Assembly: GCA_028284235.1 (NCBI GenBank)
Contig: JANQSC010000054.1
Coordinates: 1 to 64,000, forward strand
From: Opitutaceae bacterium
GTDB taxonomy: Bacteria > Verrucomicrobiota > Verrucomicrobiia > Opitutales > Opitutaceae
Length of the DNA stretch: 64,000 bases
Reading direction: 5' to 3'
The notes beneath the pieces are model-generated. The model ran no database searches. It had not been told where the DNA came from and saw only the letters and a list, made by a program, of their open reading frames with translations. The position numbers and the translations under genes are program-made. The first letter of the stretch is position 1. Each line of letters starts with the position of its first letter. Positions 1-7,806 of this stretch are shown here, in pieces.

Positions 1-146
1 CGGTCCGAAGCGAGAATGTTCTGGAGGCATTCCTCGCATCGTTCGACTTCAATTGGGTAGCCCCATTGGCTGCACAGTCGCGAGAACTCTCGAGCGTCGG
101 AAACAGTCGCGGCGCGGACGTGGAATGCGGATTCGATTGAGCTCAT
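1..146 (-). CDS. GNAT-family N-acetyltransferase, N-terminal fragment
   Basis: The reverse strand reads from an ATG at 146 off the window edge without a stop, giving 48 codons. The protein begins MSSIESAFHVRAATVSDARE and continues with FSRLCSQWGYPIEVE. The pattern of a first beta strand (HVRAA), then a helix with SDAREFSRLCSQWGYP, is typical of the start of GNAT acetyltransferases, which transfer acetyl from acetyl-CoA to amines. The acetyl-CoA binding motif would lie outside the window, so substrate cannot be said. It is the last gene of a minus-strand run (HAD, PHP, methyltransferase, this gene) and begins 47 bases after the methyltransferase stop. No strong ribosome binding site is seen. 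Confidence 0.6.
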   Translation of the reverse strand, partial: MSSIESAFHVRAATVSDAREFSRLCSQWGYPIEVERCEECLQNILASD

Positions 147-192
147 ATCGGGAAGCTAGCGCGCGTTGGGATCATGGCTTCTAAAGTTCGGA

Positions 193-963
193 TTAATTTC
201 TCGCTAAGATGAACTGTCGGCGGAAAGGGAAGAGGACTTTTCCGTTGGACTGGACGGGATAGGCGTCGCGGTAGCCTTCCAGCGCTTCCGCTTTAAATGC
301 GTTTCGCTCTTCTTCTGTTTTCAGAGCTTCGAGGTAGGGGCGCAGGCCGGTGCCGCTCGTCCATTGCAGGATCGACTCGGCGCTATCCATCACGTGGCAG
401 TACTCGGTTTCCCAAAGGCGGAGGGAGGAGCACTGCGTTTCGAGCAATTCGTAGTAGTAGTCGATCGAATGGTACGTGAGGGGGTTTTTCGCCGCGGCGA
501 GCTTGTGGGACCACTTTGGATTGCTGGCGACGCGCAGTATCACTTGGTGATAGGGCGACGATTCGTTGTTGGGCACCTGCGCCGCGAACACTCCATTGTT
601 GGTCAGCGCGTCGACGAGGCAAGGGAGTAACCGGTCGTGGTTTTCGATCCATTGCAGTGCAGCATTTGAGAAAATCAGATCGTATTTGTCGTTTGGAGAC
701 AGGTCTTCAATATGTCCTACGATCCAATCGATACTGGAGTCGCTTTCTCTGGCTTTCTCGATCATTTCGAGGGAGCTGTCGAGTCCGGTGATCTCGGCAT
801 TAGGCCAGCGGTTTTTCAGCAGGGCCGTGCTGTTGCCCGAGCCGCATCCGAGGTCGATGATCTTCTTTGGCGACTCAATATCGATGGCCGATACCAAGTC
901 GATGGCGGGTTGCGCGCGTTCGTTGCCAAATTTTAAATACAAATCTGGATTCCACGTAGGCAT
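193..963 (-). CDS. tam: trans-aconitate 2-methyltransferase-like SAM methyltransferase
   Basis: This 256-residue protein has the class I SAM-binding motif IIDLGCGSGNS at residues 35-45, followed by the acidic LD of strand 2 (TGLDSS) and the IFSNAALQWIENH motif typical of the Tam family. Tam methylates trans-aconitate, a spontaneous by-product of the citrate cycle and an aconitase inhibitor, in the cytosol. Its length and its opening, MPTWNPDLYLKFGNERAQPA, fit E. coli Tam well. The start at 963 lies two bases after the stop of the PHP gene, so the two are probably co-translated. Family assignment is firm; the exact substrate is inferred from similarity of pattern only. Confidence 0.8.
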   Translation of the reverse strand: MPTWNPDLYLKFGNERAQPAIDLVSAIDIESPKKIIDLGCGSGNSTALLKNRWPNAEITGLDSSLEMIEKARESDSSIDWIVGHIEDLSPNDKYDLIFSNAALQWIENHDRLLPCLVDALTNNGVFAAQVPNNESSPYHQVILRVASNPKWSHKLAAAKNPLTYHSIDYYYELLETQCSSLRLWETEYCHVMDSAESILQWTSGTGLRPYLEALKTEEERNAFKAEALEGYRDAYPVQSNGKVLFPFRRQFILARN

Positions 964-965
964 GG

Positions 966-1778
966 CTAGCGGGCTTGTTCCGGGTAGGCTTCGTCGATTG
1001 ACTCGAACCAGGTTTCTCGTTCTCGGAATCGGGTCAGCTCTCGGTAGCCGGCGGCGTGAAGTTGAGACAGTCCGCGTTCAAACTCGTACAGGATGCGCCC
1101 GGGTTCATGGCCGTCGGCCGAGAGCGTGACGGGGATTTCTCTCTCCTTGCATTTACTCAAAATGTTGGGGGAGGCGTAGGCCTCCAAGCACGGCATGGAG
1201 TACCCTGCCGTATTGAGCTCCACAACTACATTGTGGGCGGCGAAGGCGTCGAGGGCGTCGCTGATCTCGCGATCGAGCGCTTGCTCTGGAAAGTAGCCGA
1301 GTCTCTTGGGAATGTCGATATGGGCAACGGTGTCGAACAATCCGCTTTCTGCCAGGTTTTGCTCCAGTTTCCAGTAGCGCTTCCATACTTCCAGGAGCTC
1401 GTCTTCTTCTTTGTCCGGAGAAAAGCAGGTATCGAACGGAATCTCGTCCACGTGGTGAAGCGATCCGATGCGGTAGTCCAAGTCAAGGGTTTCGATTCGC
1501 GGTTCGATGACGGATTCGTGATCGGTAAACCAGTCGATTTCAAGACCGACGCGAACTTCGATGCGGCCGTCGCTCTGATAGGATTTTATATCTTCGATGT
1601 ATTCGCAAACTCGAGAGGGGTCCATCGACCAGTCTCTTGAGGAACCATCTGGAAAAACGCAGAAATGATCCGAGACGCCCAGCGCGTCGACTCCCGCTGC
1701 GATCGCGGCGGCGTGTATCTCGGCGAAATCGGTTTTCCCGTCGCTCCAGTTGGTGTGGTTGTGGTACGTCGCTATCAT
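966..1778 (-). CDS. PHP-domain phosphatase, histidinol-phosphatase-like
   Basis: The 270-residue protein starts MIATYHNHTNWSDGKTDF, with the PHP metal motif H6-x-H8 and D13, and continues with GVSDHF, the second PHP motif. Later acidic and histidine residues (VGLEIDW, GSLHHVDE, VAHIDIPKR, SADGHEPGRI) match the metal-binding positions of HisK-type histidinol-phosphate phosphatases. Those enzymes release phosphate from histidinol phosphate in histidine synthesis, but other PHP members act on other phosphoesters, and no his gene lies next to it. The start ATG overlaps the stop of the upstream HAD gene by four bases, which signals translational coupling. Confidence 0.78.
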   Translation of the reverse strand: MIATYHNHTNWSDGKTDFAEIHAAAIAAGVDALGVSDHFCVFPDGSSRDWSMDPSRVCEYIEDIKSYQSDGRIEVRVGLEIDWFTDHESVIEPRIETLDLDYRIGSLHHVDEIPFDTCFSPDKEEDELLEVWKRYWKLEQNLAESGLFDTVAHIDIPKRLGYFPEQALDREISDALDAFAAHNVVVELNTAGYSMPCLEAYASPNILSKCKEREIPVTLSADGHEPGRILYEFERGLSQLHAAGYRELTRFRERETWFESIDEAYPEQAR

Positions 1779-2449
1779 GCGTTTGCATGCTCAGAGGTTA
1801 GGACGCTGGCAGTTGCGAGATCAGACAGGGAATCGATGATTCCATCGTGTTTCGTTGGCGGAGCGAAATGCGGGTTTCGCAACCAGACGGCTTTGAGGCC
1901 GGCGTTGATCGCCCCGAGAACATCCAATTCCGGATTGTCGCCGACGAAGAGGCACTCGTTCGGAGAGACAGCGAGATCGTCGGCGCAGCGGAGATAAATT
2001 TCCGGGTCCGGCTTCTTAACGCCTTCCTCCTCGGAGATTTTGATCGATTTAAAGAAAGACCGTATCCCGGATCGGTCGATTTTGGCGTTCTGGCCTCGGT
2101 TCCGTCCGTTGGTGACAATCGCCAGCGGGAAGGACCTCGCGAGGCGCTCGAGCGTTGCCCTTACGCGTGGGAAGAGGATGGGGTCGGAACCGTAGCGTTG
2201 CTTGAAGTCCGATACAAGGTGCGACGCGTCGAGCTGAAGGGAGAGTTCCTTGACGGCCTGCGGGTAGAGGATGTCCTTCGAGACGTAGCCGTTTTGGTCG
2301 TGTTTTAAAACGTGTGCAACGAAGGCCTCTTTCGATGTCGACGCCATGCCATATTCAAACCGCTGATACTGGCTCGTGAGAAAACGCGCAAAGGTCGCGG
2401 TCCGGTCAATCAGGGTTTGGTCTAAATCGAATAGGATGGCTCGAATCAT
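1775..2449 (-). CDS. HAD-superfamily hydrolase
   Basis: The 224-residue protein carries the HAD catalytic motif FDLDQT, with nucleophile D8 and acid/base D10. Motif II is IVTNGR, the motif III lysine lies in GVKKPDPEIY and motif IV is FVGDNPELDVLGAINAG. The helical cap between residues 15 and 95 places it in the subfamily of small phosphatases such as phosphoglycolate phosphatase or YjjG-type nucleotidases. The substrate cannot be read from the sequence. It is the first gene of the minus-strand run and overlaps the PHP gene by four bases, so a phosphatase pair made from one mRNA is likely. Confidence 0.82.
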   Translation of the reverse strand: MIRAILFDLDQTLIDRTATFARFLTSQYQRFEYGMASTSKEAFVAHVLKHDQNGYVSKDILYPQAVKELSLQLDASHLVSDFKQRYGSDPILFPRVRATLERLARSFPLAIVTNGRNRGQNAKIDRSGIRSFFKSIKISEEEGVKKPDPEIYLRCADDLAVSPNECLFVGDNPELDVLGAINAGLKAVWLRNPHFAPPTKHDGIIDSLSDLATASVLTSEHANA

Positions 2450-2549
2450 TTGATATACGATCTTAACTGTTCGCGATTGCGAAGACCAGAGTCGAATAGA
2501 GTTTCTGGTCTACAGGTTTTTCTGGGCATCGCGATATTTGGCCACGCGG

Positions 2550-3362
2550 TTATTGGGCGAGGCCCGCTTTTTTGAGGTATCGCCATCCAGCGATAGGGTC
2601 CGCCGTTTCGATAATGAGGCGAGGGGTTGCGTCTACTTCATTGACGGCGCTGAAAATTCCTTCCCAGTTGAGGGTGCCGTTTCCGATCGTCCAGTGGTAG
2701 TCGTACTCTCCATTAGTATCCTGAAGATGGATATGGTAGAGCAGGTCGTTTGCTTCCGTTATCCAAAACTCGGGGCTGGGTCCGTTCCCGCAGCGCTCGG
2801 TGATTGCGGCGTGCCCGGTGTCTATGCTCCGTTTTAGGTAGGGACTGTTAAAGCGTTCGACGAGCGCTCGCAAGGGGAGGGGATTCCGGTCGAAGATGTT
2901 TTCGACGACGAGGATGCAGTCTCGTTTTTCCGCTTCCGAGACGAGCGGTTCAAGCGTTTGAGTGACCCGCTCGAGGGTCATTTCGAGATCGCGCGGAGGC
3001 GTGTGGCAGATCTGTCCGTCTCCGAAAAAGAAGAACGGGCTGTGGATCACGCAGCTCGTGGCGTTGATTGCAGAAGCGAATTCGAGGCTTTGAGTCAGGC
3101 GTTTTTGGACGAGTTCCCGGATAAGCGGGTCGGCCGCGCCGATTTGGATACCATCGTACTGACCGTGAATACCAAGTCGTCCTTTGTAGCTTTCGAGTTG
3201 CGTGTTTATTTTGCCGGCCACTTCGCTCCAGTCGGCGTCGAGGAACCCGGGAAGACATGGGTCTTGGATTTCCAGGTCGCGGTCGACCTCGAGTATCCAA
3301 TTCAGAATTCCCTCCAGGCTGTCGCTTTTCGTAGCGGCTCCGACAACTGGCAATGTGTTCAT
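2550..3362 (-). CDS. sugar phosphate isomerase/epimerase family TIM-barrel protein
   Basis: From the ATG at 3362 this gives a 270-residue protein. Motifs include GIHGQYDG, CVIHSPFFFFGDG, LVVENIFDRNP, SIDTGHA, YHIHLQDTNGEYDYHWTIGNG and LIIETADP, which supply the glutamate and histidine metal ligands of the xylose isomerase-like/AP endonuclease 2 barrel. Such enzymes isomerise or epimerise sugars or polyols using a divalent metal; the substrate is not readable. A longer reading frame exists upstream to 3467 but its added 35 residues are basic and low in family character, so the MNTLPVVGAATKSDS start is preferred. It is separated from the HAD gene by about 100 bases and is divergent from the ArsI-like gene. 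Confidence 0.75.
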   Translation of the reverse strand: MNTLPVVGAATKSDSLEGILNWILEVDRDLEIQDPCLPGFLDADWSEVAGKINTQLESYKGRLGIHGQYDGIQIGAADPLIRELVQKRLTQSLEFASAINATSCVIHSPFFFFGDGQICHTPPRDLEMTLERVTQTLEPLVSEAEKRDCILVVENIFDRNPLPLRALVERFNSPYLKRSIDTGHAAITERCGNGPSPEFWITEANDLLYHIHLQDTNGEYDYHWTIGNGTLNWEGIFSAVNEVDATPRLIIETADPIAGWRYLKKAGLAQ

Positions 3363-3568
3363 TGCTGAATAGTATCCACGTCTTTGTTGGATTCGTATTA
3401 AATCGGAGTGACAAACGTGTCTATCGTCACGCGTTTGGCGGGGCTTCTTTACACGCTGCCAACGCATTTGAACGACGATCGTTGAAAAATCGCGCGTCTT
3501 TTCTGGGGGCGTCGCGTCTATGGGGGTGAACAGTGAAGTAGATTTCTCAATTTGGAGGACACAACATT
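3363..3568. promoter_or_regulatory. divergent promoter region with strong RBS for the ArsI-like gene
   Basis: The 206 bases between two divergent starts must hold both promoters. A clear Shine-Dalgarno GGAGG is at 3554-3558, ten bases before the ATG at 3569, and fixes that start. An imperfect inverted repeat, GCGTTTGGC near 3431 and GCCAACGC near 3458, could be an operator, but this is weak. No further element is recognised. Confidence 0.4.
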
Positions 3569-4063
3569 ATGATTAAGACAAGTGGTACATCTGCAGTGGA
3601 ATTTCCCGGCCAAGCCCGGGTGCACGTCGGTTTGGCGTCGACAAATCTCGAGCAATCGGAGGCGTTCTACACGCTTTTGCTCGGCAGCGAGCCGACGAAG
3701 AAGCGTCCCGGCTACGTGAAGTACGAGCCAGCCGACCCTTCGGTGAACCTGACGCTGAACGAGGTTTCGAAGTCGGCAGACAGGCAGGGTGGTCCGACGC
3801 ATTTCGGTATCCAAGTTAAGACGACCGATGCGGTTTTGAATGCGATCGATCGCTTCAAGGAGGCGGGCCACAAGGTGGATGTCGAGGAGTCGACTACGTG
3901 CTGCTACGCGGTGCAGGACAAGATGTGGGCGACCGATCCCGACGGGAATCGCTGGGAGGTCTTCGTAGTGCTGGAGGCGGATGCGGAGTTTCGAAAGGAC
4001 CCCGACTCCACTTGCTGCCCGGAAACGGAAGAAAAGGCTTCCGAAGCGTCCGCCTGCTGCTAG
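3569..4063 (+). CDS. ArsI/CadI-like vicinal-oxygen-chelate dioxygenase
   Basis: The 164-residue protein is a glyoxalase/bleomycin-resistance fold enzyme. Candidate metal ligands are H19 (RVHVGLAS), H78 (PTHFGIQV) and E130 (RWEVFVV). The vicinal cysteine pair C111-C112 in TTCCYAVQDKMW is the hallmark of ArsI, an Fe(II) C-As lyase that breaks methylarsenite, and of the related cadmium-induced CadI. The C-terminal tail is unusual: STCCPETEEKASEASACC adds four cysteines as two CC pairs beyond the fold. The gene ends ten bases before a SigZ-like sigma gene, so they are probably one operon. No ArsR, ArsC or ArsM gene lies nearby, so the arsenic role rests on motif evidence. Confidence 0.75.
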   Translation: MIKTSGTSAVEFPGQARVHVGLASTNLEQSEAFYTLLLGSEPTKKRPGYVKYEPADPSVNLTLNEVSKSADRQGGPTHFGIQVKTTDAVLNAIDRFKEAGHKVDVEESTTCCYAVQDKMWATDPDGNRWEVFVVLEADAEFRKDPDSTCCPETEEKASEASACC

Positions 4064-4073
4064 AGTAGACACT

Positions 4074-4664
4074 ATGAGCGAGCGTCTTTCAGTTGCCGAG
4101 GTGTACGCCTCTCTCGGGCAATCGCTCCGCGGGTTCATTCGGTCGCGTGTTTCGGACAGGCATGCGGCCGATGATCTGCTGCAGGAGACGTTTCTGCGTA
4201 TCCAGAAGCAATTACACACTCTGGAGGATAGCGAACGCTTGGGGGCTTGGGTGTTCCAGATCGCTCGCAATCTAATCAATGATCACTACCGCTCTTTGAG
4301 TCGCTCGGCGGAGACAAGCGCGGCGGTGGAACCGCTCATGAGCGGGGAGGTCGAGCGCGCGAATCTAAACAAAGAGGTGGTCGAGTGGCTTCCCCGTTTC
4401 GTCGACGGGCTGCCGGAAACCTATCGTCGGGCGGTTCGACTCTATGAGCTTGAAGGGCTTTCCCAGAAAGCGGTGGCCGCCGAGTTGGGCTTGTCTCTTT
4501 CCGGAGCGAAGTCGAGGATTCAAAGAGGCCGCGAAGCGTTGCGGAAAGCGCTGCTCGCGTGTTGTTCGTTCGAGATCGATCGACTCGGAAACGTGGTGGA
4601 CTACGCCTCGCAGCAATCGGATTTGGGAAAACGCGCGGTCGTTGGGGATCGTTGCGGTTGCTAG
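4074..4664 (+). CDS. sigZ: SigZ-like sigma-70 family (ECF-type) factor with cysteine-rich C-terminus
   Basis: From ATG 4074 the 196-residue protein has a sigma region 2 (about residues 10-75, with DDLLQETFLRIQKQL and ARNLINDHYR) and a region 4 helix-turn-helix (about 108-158, GLPETYRRAVRLYELEGLSQ then ELGLSLSGAKSRIQRG). It should direct RNA polymerase to stress promoters. After region 4 comes the SigZ-type extension LACCSFEIDRLGNVVDY with C163-C164, and the protein ends CGC (C194, C196). These cysteines could bind a soft metal or metalloid and tune activity, which is inference. No anti-sigma gene is adjacent. It sits between the ArsI-like and transglutaminase-like genes; a longer in-frame reading upstream overlaps the ArsI-like gene and is rejected. 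Confidence 0.78.
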   Translation: MSERLSVAEVYASLGQSLRGFIRSRVSDRHAADDLLQETFLRIQKQLHTLEDSERLGAWVFQIARNLINDHYRSLSRSAETSAAVEPLMSGEVERANLNKEVVEWLPRFVDGLPETYRRAVRLYELEGLSQKAVAAELGLSLSGAKSRIQRGREALRKALLACCSFEIDRLGNVVDYASQQSDLGKRAVVGDRCGC

Positions 4665-4678
4665 TTCGGCTTGGCGTG

Positions 4679-5302
4679 ATGGGAGAGTTTGCGTTGCCAG
4701 ACAGGTCTTTCGAGGCGACCGGGATTGTGTCCGAGGCGTTCGCCCGGCTGGGGGTCACGCGGTTTCACCAAGCGCTCCGTTGGCTGGGCGACCTGAAATA
4801 TGGGGCGAACCGAAGCGACGGTCCGTTGGCCGTGTTCGAGGACGGACAGGGAACGTGCGCGACCAAGCACGGCGCGGCTGCCACTCTCGCGCTAGAGTGC
4901 GGCTTGCGGTCCGTCCACAAAGCTCTCGTCTATTACAAACTCGATCCGACGCGATTCAACGGCGTGGATTCGATTCTCTCTCGTCGCGGACTGCCCTATG
5001 TCCCCCATTGCCATTGCGTTTTGGCGGACGGCTATTCGATCGTCGATCTCACATTTGGAAACGACATGGGAAAATTGAGGGATGTCGACGAGTTCGACGT
5101 GATGATCCGGGTGGAGCCGTTTGTGTCTCGCGAGTCGTACGAGACGCTCTTGAAGCAGGCAATCGCTATTTACAGGAATCTCGACAGTCGTTTGAAAACG
5201 TCGACGGTAGACGAGATTCTCCAAACGCGTATGGATTGCTTGGATGCGCACCTTCGCGCCAACAAGAGTGTGCGACCGAAGGCGGCTTGTGGTTGCGACT
5301 AG
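4679..5302 (+). CDS. transglutaminase-like cysteine protein of unknown role
   Basis: I do not recognise a named family. From ATG 4679, 15 bases after the sigma stop, it gives 207 residues. A possible transglutaminase/cysteine-protease triad is visible: C60 in GQGTCATKHGAAATL at a helix start, H112 in VPHCHCVLADG and D123 in SIVDLTFG. No signal peptide or membrane segment is seen, so a cytosolic protein is likely. The end, KAACGCD, repeats the cysteine-tail theme of the two upstream genes, which argues that all three respond to the same metal or thiol signal. An upstream extension of the frame overlaps the sigma gene and looks non-coding. Confidence 0.6.
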   Translation: MGEFALPDRSFEATGIVSEAFARLGVTRFHQALRWLGDLKYGANRSDGPLAVFEDGQGTCATKHGAAATLALECGLRSVHKALVYYKLDPTRFNGVDSILSRRGLPYVPHCHCVLADGYSIVDLTFGNDMGKLRDVDEFDVMIRVEPFVSRESYETLLKQAIAIYRNLDSRLKTSTVDEILQTRMDCLDAHLRANKSVRPKAACGCD

Positions 5303-5606
5303 CTCGTAGACCGGGAGTTTTGCCGCCGGTTCTGTCTGCATCCGGTCGTCGTAGACTGTTTGTGTTGATCTGACGGGTTGGAGCGGAAGCGAAGGATTTT
5401 GCGAGGCGTTCGCAAACTAAAAATTTATATGATCTTAATCTTTTCTTAATAAATAATTTTGTATCCAGAAAATTATAGAAATTTTGTGTAATTTTGGGAA
5501 ACGTAACTTGACCGGCGCGGTTTTGACACGTAATTGTAACAATAGTTGAGCGCACTCGCAGGGCCGTCCTGACGATCTTTAAGAGAACCCCGCAATCGTT
5601 TTCCCA
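5303..5606. other. 304-base intergenic region with a strongly AT-rich core
   Basis: No gene is supported here. The stretch 5415-5500 is far richer in A and T than the surroundings, with TTTATATGATC, TCTTAATAAATAATTT and AAATTATAGAAATTT. A TTGACC at 5508-5513 followed after 17 bases by TAATTG is a poor match to a sigma-70 promoter; a TTGACA also occurs at 5523. The region probably holds the terminator of the sigma unit and the promoter of the next gene, but neither is clear. Confidence 0.35.
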
Positions 5607-6554
5607 ATGAATAGTCCCACGCTTTTTTCCACCGTTTTCTTCGTATCAATTGGCCTGATTCAGTCGCCACCATTGTTGGCAGGCGGGCTGGACCATCCTT
5701 CTCTGAGCAGCAGCGATTTTCCTGTTGCTCTGGCCGCGATCGAGAAGGGGAAGTTGCTCGAGATCGTTGCGGCGGACTCCTCCGGTCAGATTGCCCTCGA
5801 TGAGAACGGAAACAGTATCGAGTTCCCAGATACGAAGCTGATTTTGGCCAAGGGTCAGGCGTTTGCGGAAGGCAAACTGGAAATTGCTGCGAGCTCGGCC
5901 CACATTCTGGACAACGCCCCTTCGTCGAAAGCGTCCGCCTACCGAAGCGGTCAGTCGGACGGGACCTTGGTTGAGGTCACGCTTGTTCCGACGCGCGACT
6001 ACTCCAATGTCGTGATGGCGGCTGTGTTTTTCACTTTTGATGGAAGGCGGGAGATCTCTGCGGAGTCGATCGGGGATTTGCAGGCGGGACGCGAGACGCA
6101 CGTGTCGCTGATGAATCCAGAGGTTTACGATCATTCCAGCCAGCAAATTGAGTACAGTTTGCTGTTTTTCTCGGACGAGGGAGAGATCGTGTCCGAGTTT
6201 AGGCGTCGCTCGAGCCTACTCGTTGCCCAAATGTTCGAGGAGTTTTATCGGGAGTTTGTACATGGATACGCGTTGGCGAACGAGGAACCGAATCGCCCCG
6301 TTTCACTGGTCCACCGCTATCCGATGGACTTTGAGGGAGTGGAGAGCGCGGCCTCGAAACAGAGCGGATCGACTTTCTTCACCTTGAGCGTAGACGAGAC
6401 TGGGCTTGTTTCCAGGGTCGATACGGACGACTCCCTCCCCGTTGCATTGCGCGAGCGGTGCGAGCGCAGTTTGAACGAGTGGCTCTTCCTCCCGAAGATC
6501 AGTGAAGGGTTCGCGGCTCCGTCGAAGGTCCGCGTCCCGGTGCATTGGGACTGA
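5607..6554 (+). CDS. exported protein with TonB C-terminal-like domain
   Basis: The 315-residue protein begins with a signal peptide, MNSPTLFSTVFFVSIGLIQS, with cleavage likely after the LLAGG region, so it should be periplasmic. Residues about 250-315 (FFTLSVDETGLVSRV, then RCERSLNEWLFLPKI and SKVRVPVHWD) match the pattern of a TonB C-terminal domain: a strand carrying DxxGxV, a helix with a W/F before P, and a final strand. The middle, about 40-230, is not recognised. TonB proteins normally have a membrane anchor and a proline-rich spacer; both are absent, so this is more likely a stand-alone periplasmic protein using the same fold. It stands alone between unrelated genes. Confidence 0.55.
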   Translation: MNSPTLFSTVFFVSIGLIQSPPLLAGGLDHPSLSSSDFPVALAAIEKGKLLEIVAADSSGQIALDENGNSIEFPDTKLILAKGQAFAEGKLEIAASSAHILDNAPSSKASAYRSGQSDGTLVEVTLVPTRDYSNVVMAAVFFTFDGRREISAESIGDLQAGRETHVSLMNPEVYDHSSQQIEYSLLFFSDEGEIVSEFRRRSSLLVAQMFEEFYREFVHGYALANEEPNRPVSLVHRYPMDFEGVESAASKQSGSTFFTLSVDETGLVSRVDTDDSLPVALRERCERSLNEWLFLPKISEGFAAPSKVRVPVHWD

Positions 6555-6590
6555 CTTCTTCGGGTTGAGGAAACAGTCAATTCGAGGTGA

Positions 6591-6640
6591 CCGCAGATTA
6601 AATTAAGATCCGCGTTCATCTGCGCAATCTGCGGGCGAAA
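6591..6640. repeat. dispersed 'ATCTGCG-AATCTGCGG' palindromic repeat, copy 1
   Basis: An inverted repeat has CCGCAGATTA at 6591-6600 and CAATCTGCGG at 6625-6634, around GTTCATCTGCG. The right arm matches the element between phnI and phnJ with one change. It lies in the 252-base gap before the methyltransferase gene, in which nothing else is seen. Confidence 0.6.
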
Positions 6641-6806
6641 ATAGCTCTTGAAATCCTAGGTTCCCTGGCGGTTCGGCATTTTGCCGTCGAGTATGCTCGG
6701 CCATTGCGTGAAAAGGGCTTGGAGCCTCCCAAGCATCTTCACGGGCTTGTAGCGCGATCTTCATTGATTGGTTGGGTTTCGCGGATAGCGTGAAGCCAGG
6801 AGACGT

Positions 6807-7571
6807 ATGACTTTAGCAAAAGACAGGCTTACTCGTTTTTCCGATCGGGTGGAAAACTATGTGAAATACCGGCCAAGCTATCCGGATGGATTGGCGCGTT
6901 TTCTCGCAGCGCAGTTCGAACTGACGCCGGATTCGACCGTGGCGGACGTAGGCTCGGGAACGGGCAAACTGTCGGAGGTGTTTCTAGAAAGCGGCTTCCA
7001 AGTGACGGGTGTGGAGCCGAATTTGGAGATGCGGGAAGCGGGCGAAGGTCTCTTGTCGCGTTGGCGGACGTTCGCGAGTTTGGAGGGCGCGGCCGAGCGT
7101 ACTGGCATGGAAAACGCCTCGGTTGATCTAATAGTGGCGGGCCAGGCGTTCCACTGGTTCGACCAGGACGCGTGCAAAGCGGAGTTTCGGAGAATTCTAA
7201 AGCCGGAAGGCGGGGTTGCGCTCGTATGGAACGAGCGGCGCGAATCGGCTCCGTTCCTGGCGAAATACGAGGCGTTTCTCCACAAGAATGCGAAGGAGTA
7301 CGGAAAGGTTGCCCACCGCCGTATTGACGATGCGGTTTTCGAGCGTTTCTTCTCTCCAGGCGGCTATGCCGTTTTTGAAGATAGTTATTGTCAGGCGTTC
7401 GACTTCGAGGGGCTGTTGGGGAGGTATCTGTCTTCGTCGTATTCATACAAGGAAGAGGATGCGCGTTTCGAGAGAGCGAAAGCGAGTCTCAAGGCCGTAT
7501 TCGACGAGTTCGAAGTCGACGGTGAAATTCGATTCGAATACGATACGCGAGCGTACTACGGGCGCTTGTAG
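6807..7571 (+). CDS. class I SAM-dependent methyltransferase
   Basis: The 254-residue protein has SAM motif I VADVGSGTGK at residues 45-54, an acidic strand-2 end in GVEPN and the motif LIVAGQAFHWFD seen in small-molecule methyltransferases of the Methyltransf_11/25 group. The opening, DRLTRFSDRVENYVKYRPSYP, is common in this subfamily, which occurs widely in environmental bacteria without known substrate. It is cytosolic. The gene is followed by a 235-base gap that leads into the phn operon; there is no reason to link the two. Confidence 0.78.
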   Translation: MTLAKDRLTRFSDRVENYVKYRPSYPDGLARFLAAQFELTPDSTVADVGSGTGKLSEVFLESGFQVTGVEPNLEMREAGEGLLSRWRTFASLEGAAERTGMENASVDLIVAGQAFHWFDQDACKAEFRRILKPEGGVALVWNERRESAPFLAKYEAFLHKNAKEYGKVAHRRIDDAVFERFFSPGGYAVFEDSYCQAFDFEGLLGRYLSSSYSYKEEDARFERAKASLKAVFDEFEVDGEIRFEYDTRAYYGRL

Positions 7572-7690
7572 CGTTTCGGGCGGAACGGATTGTTAGAGAC
7601 TGTCCGAATTGCCAATTGCAGCGAGACCGTCGGCTTGAGAGACGGTATTCGACCCATGTAGAGTCGCATTCGTTTCACTTGGTCACCGGT

Positions 7691-7714
7691 AGTCTCGGGT
7701 TTTTTGACGAGACT
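7691..7714 (+). terminator. hairpin before the phn operon
   Basis: AGTCTCG at 7691-7697 and CGAGACT at 7708-7714 form a perfect seven-base stem with a ten-base loop that contains a run of six T. The T run is in the loop rather than after the stem, so termination is uncertain. Confidence 0.3.
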
Positions 7715-7753
7715 GACGCGATACCCGGGCGACCCGGATCTATCTCAAAGACT

Positions 7754-7781
7754 TTAACTGGCGCTTCATCCGTTCTTAACA
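7754..7781 (+). promoter_or_regulatory. Pho-box-like triple 11-base direct repeat
   Basis: Three hexamers, TTAACT (7754-7759), TTCATC (7765-7770) and TTAACA (7776-7781), are spaced by exactly five bases each, a period of 11. PhoB and PhoP response regulators bind repeats with this period (TTNACA-N5 in Bacillus, TGTCAT-type in E. coli). The array ends 25 bases before the phnG start, so any transcript would have little or no leader. Control of the C-P lyase operon by phosphate starvation would be expected. The sequence match is seen; the regulator is inferred. Confidence 0.5.
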
Positions 7782-7806
7782 GTGGCGTGAGATCGTGTAG
7801 CCGAGA

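Noticed and set aside
5508..5536. Sigma-70 promoter TTGACC-17-TAATTG
   Set aside because: The -10 box matches the consensus at only two positions.
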